Shown here: positions 33,601 through 35,114 of the stretch, one piece after another
How positions within the stretch are numbered: position 1 is the first letter of the stretch
Layout of the letters: each line of letters begins with the position of its first letter
Virus record (IMG/VR): IMGVR_UViG_3300027608_000086
Coordinates: 1 to 35,114 of that record
Origin: a virus
DNA: 35,114 nucleotides
Reading direction: 5' to 3' (one strand)
The notes under the pieces: generated by a model
Databases searched by the model: none
Seen by the model: the letters and a program-made list of their open reading frames with translations, nothing else
What the model was told of the DNA's origin: nothing
Translations under genes and position numbers: made by a program

Positions 33601-35058
33601 AGTGGTGCAGACATAACTCCTATGGTAGATACCATCCGTAACTTTGGCCGTGTAATGGCTAACCGTTCGCCTGAGTTTTATAAATTGATGAACGCAGGTG
33701 CAATTGGTGGTTATGACTTCTCTAAAGACGTAGCTACTAGCGGTGGTGAGTTGGCTAAGGATCTTCGTAAAAAATCTAAGACTCAGACTGATACTGAAAA
33801 AGCCTTACGACCCATCACAAGTCTATGGGGATTCCTTGAGAAGAGCACAGAAGCATCTGATGCCGCTACCCGTATAGCCGTTTACAAGGATGTTTTAGCC
33901 CGTACAGGCAATGAAGCTGAGGCTATCCGTCAAGCTATTGAGGTGATGAACTTTAACCGCAAGGGTAGTTCTCCAATCATCCGCATTGTGACTGCCGCCA
34001 TACCGTTTTTAAACGCACGTATCCAAGGTTTAGATGTCCTGTACCGCGCTGGTATGGCTCCAAGACCAAAAGGCGTAAGCAAGACAGATCATCAGAGACG
34101 GGTTCAGAAGAACTTCCTTATCCGTGGAACCACAATGATGGCCTTGAGTTCCATGTATTGGTTCTTGATGCAAGATGATGAAGAGTACAAGAAACAGGAG
34201 CAAGAGGTTAAAGATAACAACTGGATCATCCCAGTGATCTACGCTCGCATACCTATTCCGTTTGAGGTGGGTGTCCTGTTTAAAGTGATTCCCGAGCGGC
34301 TCCTTGCGTTTGCTTTTGGTGGAGATACTGGTGAAGACTTAGCTGACTCTATGGAACGTGCACTGCGTAGTACCTTCGGTGTTAACTACCTCCCTCAGAC
34401 TATCTTGCCTTTGGTGGAAGCAAGGACTAACTACTCTTACTTTACGATGCGACCCATCGTTGGTCAGGGTTTAGAAGGTGTCCGACCCGGCCTCCAAGTT
34501 GGCCCCAACACAACGCAGATTGCTCAGACAGTTGGTAATGCTTTAAACGTATCGCCAATCAAGATTGACCACGTTATTCAAGGGTACACAGGGACAATGG
34601 GCATGTACTTGGTTAGCGCCATAGATGCAGTCTTTGATGCCATGAGCGATGTTCAAAAGCCTTCTCTTAGGCCAGACCAATACCCAATTGTTAAACGATT
34701 TGCGGTTAACAGAGAAGCCAAAGGAACTCTCTCTGCGTACTTTCAACTAAAGGATGCGGTTGATGAGACTGTCAGGACAGTAAATATTCTTACGAGTACA
34801 GGCCAAGGCGACGAGCTTTCCAGTTATCTGGAAGGTAAGCACCGCATGTTTGGTTTAAACACAGCAAGCCTGCTGGGTGCTCGTGGCTACATCACAGACA
34901 TGGATGCCAAGATGAAACCTTTGCTTGAGAACGCCAAGAAGATCCGTGCCTCAGACATGGATCCTGATGAGAAGCGGGATGCCCTGTCCGGTATCAACGA
35001 AGCACTGATCAACATAACCAGTGATATCCAAGAGATTAAGAAAGCTCTGTCGGAGTAA
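24664..35058 (+). CDS. Giant polyvalent ejected protein (zincin, GNAT-like, ART, LPD38 domains)
   Basis: 3464 residues in one open frame. Order: two LEELAKQYGG-type repeats (2-31); Ala/Gly-rich helical, membrane-prone region (about 125-370); helical modules (380-620); two YxVxxG...EEA elements (about 631 and 745); zincin-like domain with HEALH at 872-876 and Glu936/937; a conserved helical domain (about 1008-1495); GNAT-like domain (about 1522-1700); HDFFGH domain (H1949-H1954, TRGQNS from 1989); ADP-ribosyltransferase domains around H2089 and H2279; a divergent third around R2493; and an LPD38-type C-terminus (about 2620-3464, with LRPDQYPIVKRF). Short [KYF]SL[RK] linkers separate domains. 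The architecture is that of phage polyvalent proteins ejected with DNA, comparable in position to T7 gp16 but much longer. Confidence 0.85.
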   Translation: MDLEELAKQYGGVSTKVEPVNLEKLAKELGGTSRPVKERTVTEAFTDPAAKFASGIGSLIQFPGQIYGLTTGAIKDKDFGTTGLQGLGQNIQDYAKKKLSEKLVSEEAETARKVEEAEKRGILPALGTQISEVLKNPLTQGIGFAAEQIPQAIPSAIAALIPGAGPVLAAELRAAQAAAKAAVGNVAKKEAADAALKLAENAALKSQISRGTTAAIGTGAAQQGADIGSGSFEEIKQYLMTEKGLTEDQAAAQALNLARASGASGAAISLLAQKLPGAQALERALAGERLGTGRIKGAIAGALKNIPEEMVEEGGGKVTQNLALRDVNPEQSLTAGLGQTLGQAALGAGLIGGGAGAISGGKPTINPEDVKNAEFEKRKAEDIQRATEKRAEIATQMEVVKNPVGALTEADLGPELTSYVNEHRTATGKPTLTTYSLDDVVDALPGKDKVKEAGALNALIAQKTGYTAEVYTPDAITALAEEKNVDVNAPGFGDFLFRSTGISDPAQMSQPQLHSAVTALQKLPTFETKQELPEGTNATRYSPEQLTKAIDGLNAKLDEVGKDELSFKETTKVVETATGLKGSAVNALLNDSTKSGSIVTEGNKVSVPSRSTPSGYDIQEEVGVEEEQAESYDVMSGDQKVRSFDTQEKAEAHVEKLNSFAQAELKKTQEGLKVEEQKIAKSENELLKYELNGLVGTPAEQAAQEVHQAVLDEAMPVIADLKNQEEIYSRPVSVVPVGVKKVTPKTYRVTKGETVKGTKATREEAEQSIFEDLSDKEIQELAKTKSPKLQARLNAEIARRSTAPAPETKTPEQAQKLQAAQATLQSMLGRFGLQDVAVKIVDAIEQGADGSYAAKVIQLAIDAQNPVRVMRHEALHALKELGFFTDSQWASLERQAKAEWVDKYLKNNQTKTSDGRVISRYDAYVEQGLNEEALLEEAIADAFGDFDANKAPPGMLNALLNKLRNFFSTLKSYLNGQGYESYKDIFGKIEKGELKPSKPAVANKEAKKSLTSFGAFFGDEKQPVYTPLSTRNFMEQDSIVSQQDLGLNTKAKRGIFNNVRDIASALNQYTIDRFGQMDRSNLSNEQSTQLARAMADEVAFQLGTQATTGTGLGWYSNNYPKAVKRLANRFPELRDNKHARSVFSALVAVTSNGEKVNKNITNAITLYSKLRDGKPLIAMGNRRATALENNLKMIQDLLNLHGKNFEKVLLEEITVKEMNARLREMGEDTDGSYLKDTTVPAAAVYFGPKLGAFYANLSGSEGYLTMDLWWTRSVNRMRGLLIPQATEASINKFRDMMEMPSATRDEVIAATIPLRNKYEEYGYSTELEHLAKGKEPAKKDKKPAWFKKAKAKAGAAYDQLLFEHNLEKMANTIYKNEFEMLEEAPFTATDRKFMYDAGRKAQEMLRKDGINLTLADIQAALWYYEKRLYEKLSGRKADDIGYEEAIIAQSGKTTGRARPSVVFDTELNRRDESGGAVKDTEELRGKSDYGPKYSLREAVRSYRGRNEAEPETHTRESIGDGEGIRVLGVAPIARYRPTQGFKDIISDHGFESPVFYEISSDDAQTYADAIQASKDSTKFGAAVYVYPVEEYAKMRLFLTQDGKSGIALKNDDIVSVFSGKPHRGSANSSLQLAIQEGGRRLDAFDTVLPTLYHANGFKPVGRMAWNEDYKPDNWDKKTFEEFNGGQPDVVYMSYDPDNNETLFDNPGPYFDDPDALSEAQARAVKNYFEEGEGYGSRKQNQRAGKLKASAQELPNQRRVRRDIQLLDDETRAKYPYLEEPVEGLPAKVKVDGVEVTFGPYIPAREAAILYAEKMGIPYRQQASYHKLDKKFSTLLANTYARMLNRPLASDVKEAYDAWAKETIAQYEAMIKTGITIEFMPNNRDPYGNPRNAILDVLNNNHLYVFPADGGFGKDAITEKQIRTNPALALTDIIISGRQARVVEVFRATHDFFGHVKEGFGFRAEGEENAFQSHVRMYSPLAARAMTAGTRGQNSDVNFGPNAEFNKTASGEDTIYADQKIGLMPEWATDSNIEPDVTSKPKLSLKSFFRSPEAAERAAYRKAPPITDAFKRWFGNSVLTEEGRPVVMYHGSPNEFSIFAERRPIFVSAVPDDAEFFAALKRLGRKQGKPYIYPLWVRAEKPFDFENPDHVQQIMDYMADNYTSPENANRIQVIGHGYKTPEQLSIRIENGDWTYIESANIQDALKALGFDSFQVLEGGKKNLAVFDANQVKSATGNTGEFGETKDMRFSLRNVDTPEFKRFFGDSKVVNADGTPRVVYHGTTKDFDVPKTSFKREEYAKFGFHVGTEEAANTRLAQTEGLNAQGANIMPVYVRAENPLRMDENRLGRWGIDDIMSAVMEKAERGEIDGISPDVIDDFFNDRFDIEAEVLGVEDNLAEPRVWQDDGMWMPGERSSYLKAFLQQLGYDSIVYNNEFEGGGDSYILLDPRQVKSATGNTGAFDPTNPDIRYSLRTLTPDSTQEEVISILPETPMFRGVRGANTSDPVGAQYFTSSDIFAKTYSSNGKVDEHRLTLQNPLVVSDSEWSQYANSPFNPIEDIKAKLKASGHDGVVNVRKTPMGSMVTVLALDSKKATKPAIKLSFPSIADQIAQTKNGTDINDSILGTTTVREEDGFIERMMSAISPESFSRFRASAINRYNQMSVNDKKMAQAMGGIELLADASAEFAALQSDTSAGVAAAVMGYGESKGGVPVYEKGYTTVSDLNGTVKGLTELLMPLAKRGDPYIYRAFQFYSGVKRGTRLDAEGKEKLFDKKDIQFAKDLELLYPEFATVHADWIKYNNGHVDYMVKTGVLTPEKGAIFKKYADYIPFYRQLEGEETFGPNIFQSLSNVKAPKKIKGGEAPLADFLETVVRNTQASVQSGMKNIAANRAIDQALFLGTATQLPQVSGAPNTVTILRNGIPVSYAVSDRLLFDSMQSLNLPEMPFLGILAGPANLLRNLVTKDPGFMLANMMRDSLAAYATSGADITPMVDTIRNFGRVMANRSPEFYKLMNAGAIGGYDFSKDVATSGGELAKDLRKKSKTQTDTEKALRPITSLWGFLEKSTEASDAATRIAVYKDVLARTGNEAEAIRQAIEVMNFNRKGSSPIIRIVTAAIPFLNARIQGLDVLYRAGMAPRPKGVSKTDHQRRVQKNFLIRGTTMMALSSMYWFLMQDDEEYKKQEQEVKDNNWIIPVIYARIPIPFEVGVLFKVIPERLLAFAFGGDTGEDLADSMERALRSTFGVNYLPQTILPLVEARTNYSYFTMRPIVGQGLEGVRPGLQVGPNTTQIAQTVGNALNVSPIKIDHVIQGYTGTMGMYLVSAIDAVFDAMSDVQKPSLRPDQYPIVKRFAVNREAKGTLSAYFQLKDAVDETVRTVNILTSTGQGDELSSYLEGKHRMFGLNTASLLGARGYITDMDAKMKPLLENAKKIRASDMDPDEKRDALSGINEALINITSDIQEIKKALSE
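28976..29245 (+). CDS. Embedded +1-frame gene inside the giant gene, 89 residues
   Basis: A complete frame inside the 3464-residue gene, shifted +1. GGAAGGAAA at 28961-28969 is a good ribosome-binding site, seven bases before the ATG. The protein looks natural: a charged helical N-terminus, VWSSIQNLTAGMNPEERSRT, LRSFVGSLTTG, and a C-terminus EDAMKLNPKLTREKALEMAK that has the form of a small helical phage protein. It coincides with a linker of the giant protein. In that segment the giant frame uses GGA, CGA and AGA codons that are rare elsewhere in the window. It may be a true overlapping gene or a relic; expression is unproven. Confidence 0.55.
   Translation: MTSDTKKQSSLSQERLLDEQDPVWSSIQNLTAGMNPEERSRTLRSFVGSLTTGQNTPSEKPYDPIEDAMKLNPKLTREKALEMAKEFGF
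29864..30028 (+). CDS. Embedded +1-frame gene inside the giant gene, 54 residues
   Basis: A second complete frame inside the giant gene, in the same +1 frame as the one at 28976. AAGGAG at 29852-29857 lies seven bases before the ATG. The product (MDLENKIKELENSKPQRKNF, then QTNEEYEETYNYWMMRQGQS, then a basic helix) resembles a small coiled-coil protein with normal codon choice (CGT, CGC, AAG, GAG). The giant frame across the same bases uses mainly AGA, CGA and GGA and encodes a low-complexity linker. This asymmetry suggests that the small frame is the selected one here. No family is recognised. Confidence 0.55.
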   Translation: MDLENKIKELENSKPQRKNFQTNEEYEETYNYWMMRQGQSIRTLKNRLKDYQQK

Positions 35059-35059
35059 G

Positions 35060-35114
35060 ATGACCCCCATCGAAGAGCCATCCAATGGTTCTTCTCTGGG
35101 CTTCATCCCAGACA
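35060..35114 (+). CDS. Start of the next gene, truncated by window end
   Basis: ATG at 35060 with GGAG at 35052-35055, five bases upstream, directly after the giant gene's stop. Eighteen codons are visible, encoding MTPIEEPSNGSSLGFIPD, with no stop before the window ends. No function can be inferred from so short a piece. Its tight spacing shows that the operon continues without a terminator. Confidence 0.55.
   Translation, partial: MTPIEEPSNGSSLGFIPD

Larger units (their letters stand above)
616..34860. repeat. Dispersed palindrome GTTTAAAC (18 exact copies)
   Basis: Exact GTTTAAAC octamers start at 1147, 2312, 3552, 5435, 5899, 15905, 19214, 19355, 20036, 26318, 27038, 27446, 27800, 30867, 31434, 31619, 33467 and 34853. 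Thirteen more TTTAAAC sites differ at the first base (for example 616, 1342, 6866, 16364, 23404, 26028, 32823, 34542). They occur in different reading frames (Gly-Leu-Asn and Phe-Lys-Arg) and in two intergenic spacers just before start codons. The signal is therefore at the DNA level rather than a protein repeat. Counts were made by eye. Confidence 0.8.

Noticed and set aside
1-35114. Prophage or integrated element
   Set aside because: No integrase, repressor, attachment repeat or bacterial flanking genes are visible; the window is entirely phage late genes.

Overview
The window is a contiguous piece of a tailed double-stranded DNA bacteriophage genome, most likely a short-tailed (podovirus-like) phage of the type recovered from aquatic metagenomes. 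Every convincing gene is on the + strand. Genes are packed with gaps of a few bases or overlaps of the ATGA or TAATG kind, and almost all encode virion or lysis proteins. The short-tail reading rests on head-tail adaptors, a P22 gp10-like tail nozzle protein, several fibres and very large internal or ejected proteins, with no tape measure, sheath or tail tube. The window shows no terminase, portal, capsid, replication, integrase or repressor gene, so host and lifestyle cannot be fixed. No stretch above 300 bases lacks a gene. I found no tRNA, rRNA, CRISPR array or insertion sequence.

Layout. Positions 1-1102 hold the end of a structural gene, a strong intrinsic terminator and a small beta-domain virion protein. 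Positions 1095-4125 are a run of small, basic, Lys/Gly-rich proteins, several sharing a portable 'ADGIAxKGKTRG' tail. Positions 4122-7742 carry the head-tail connector set: two adaptor-like proteins, a zinc-ribbon protein, two small basic proteins and two small virion proteins. Positions 7744-14188 are the fibre region: a 20-residue-repeat protein, several fibre or adhesin proteins, a polyglycine protein, and a fibre plus small-partner cassette present twice. Positions 14185-15944 are a lysis block with small membrane proteins, a holin candidate and a GH24 lysozyme. Positions 15948-18379 hold the tail nozzle protein and a small partner. Positions 18379-24664 encode three large internal-virion-like proteins.

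The last 10.4 kb (24664-35058) is one 3464-residue 'polyvalent' protein. In order it has a membrane-active Ala/Gly-rich N-terminus, an HEALH zincin-like domain, a conserved helical domain, a GNAT-like domain, an uncharacterised HDFFGH/TRGQNS domain, two clear and one divergent ADP-ribosyltransferase domains, and a C-terminal LPD38-type domain. I read it as an ejected protein that enters the cell with the genome and carries a cargo of enzymes acting on host targets. Two small genes with good ribosome-binding sites lie inside it in the +1 frame, exactly at interdomain linkers. There the codon usage of the giant frame becomes abnormal, which suggests overprinting or a gene-fusion history.

A DNA-level signal not explained by the genes is the palindrome GTTTAAAC. 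I counted 18 exact copies by eye, where about 0.5 would be expected at even base composition. None lies in the fibre and lysis region.
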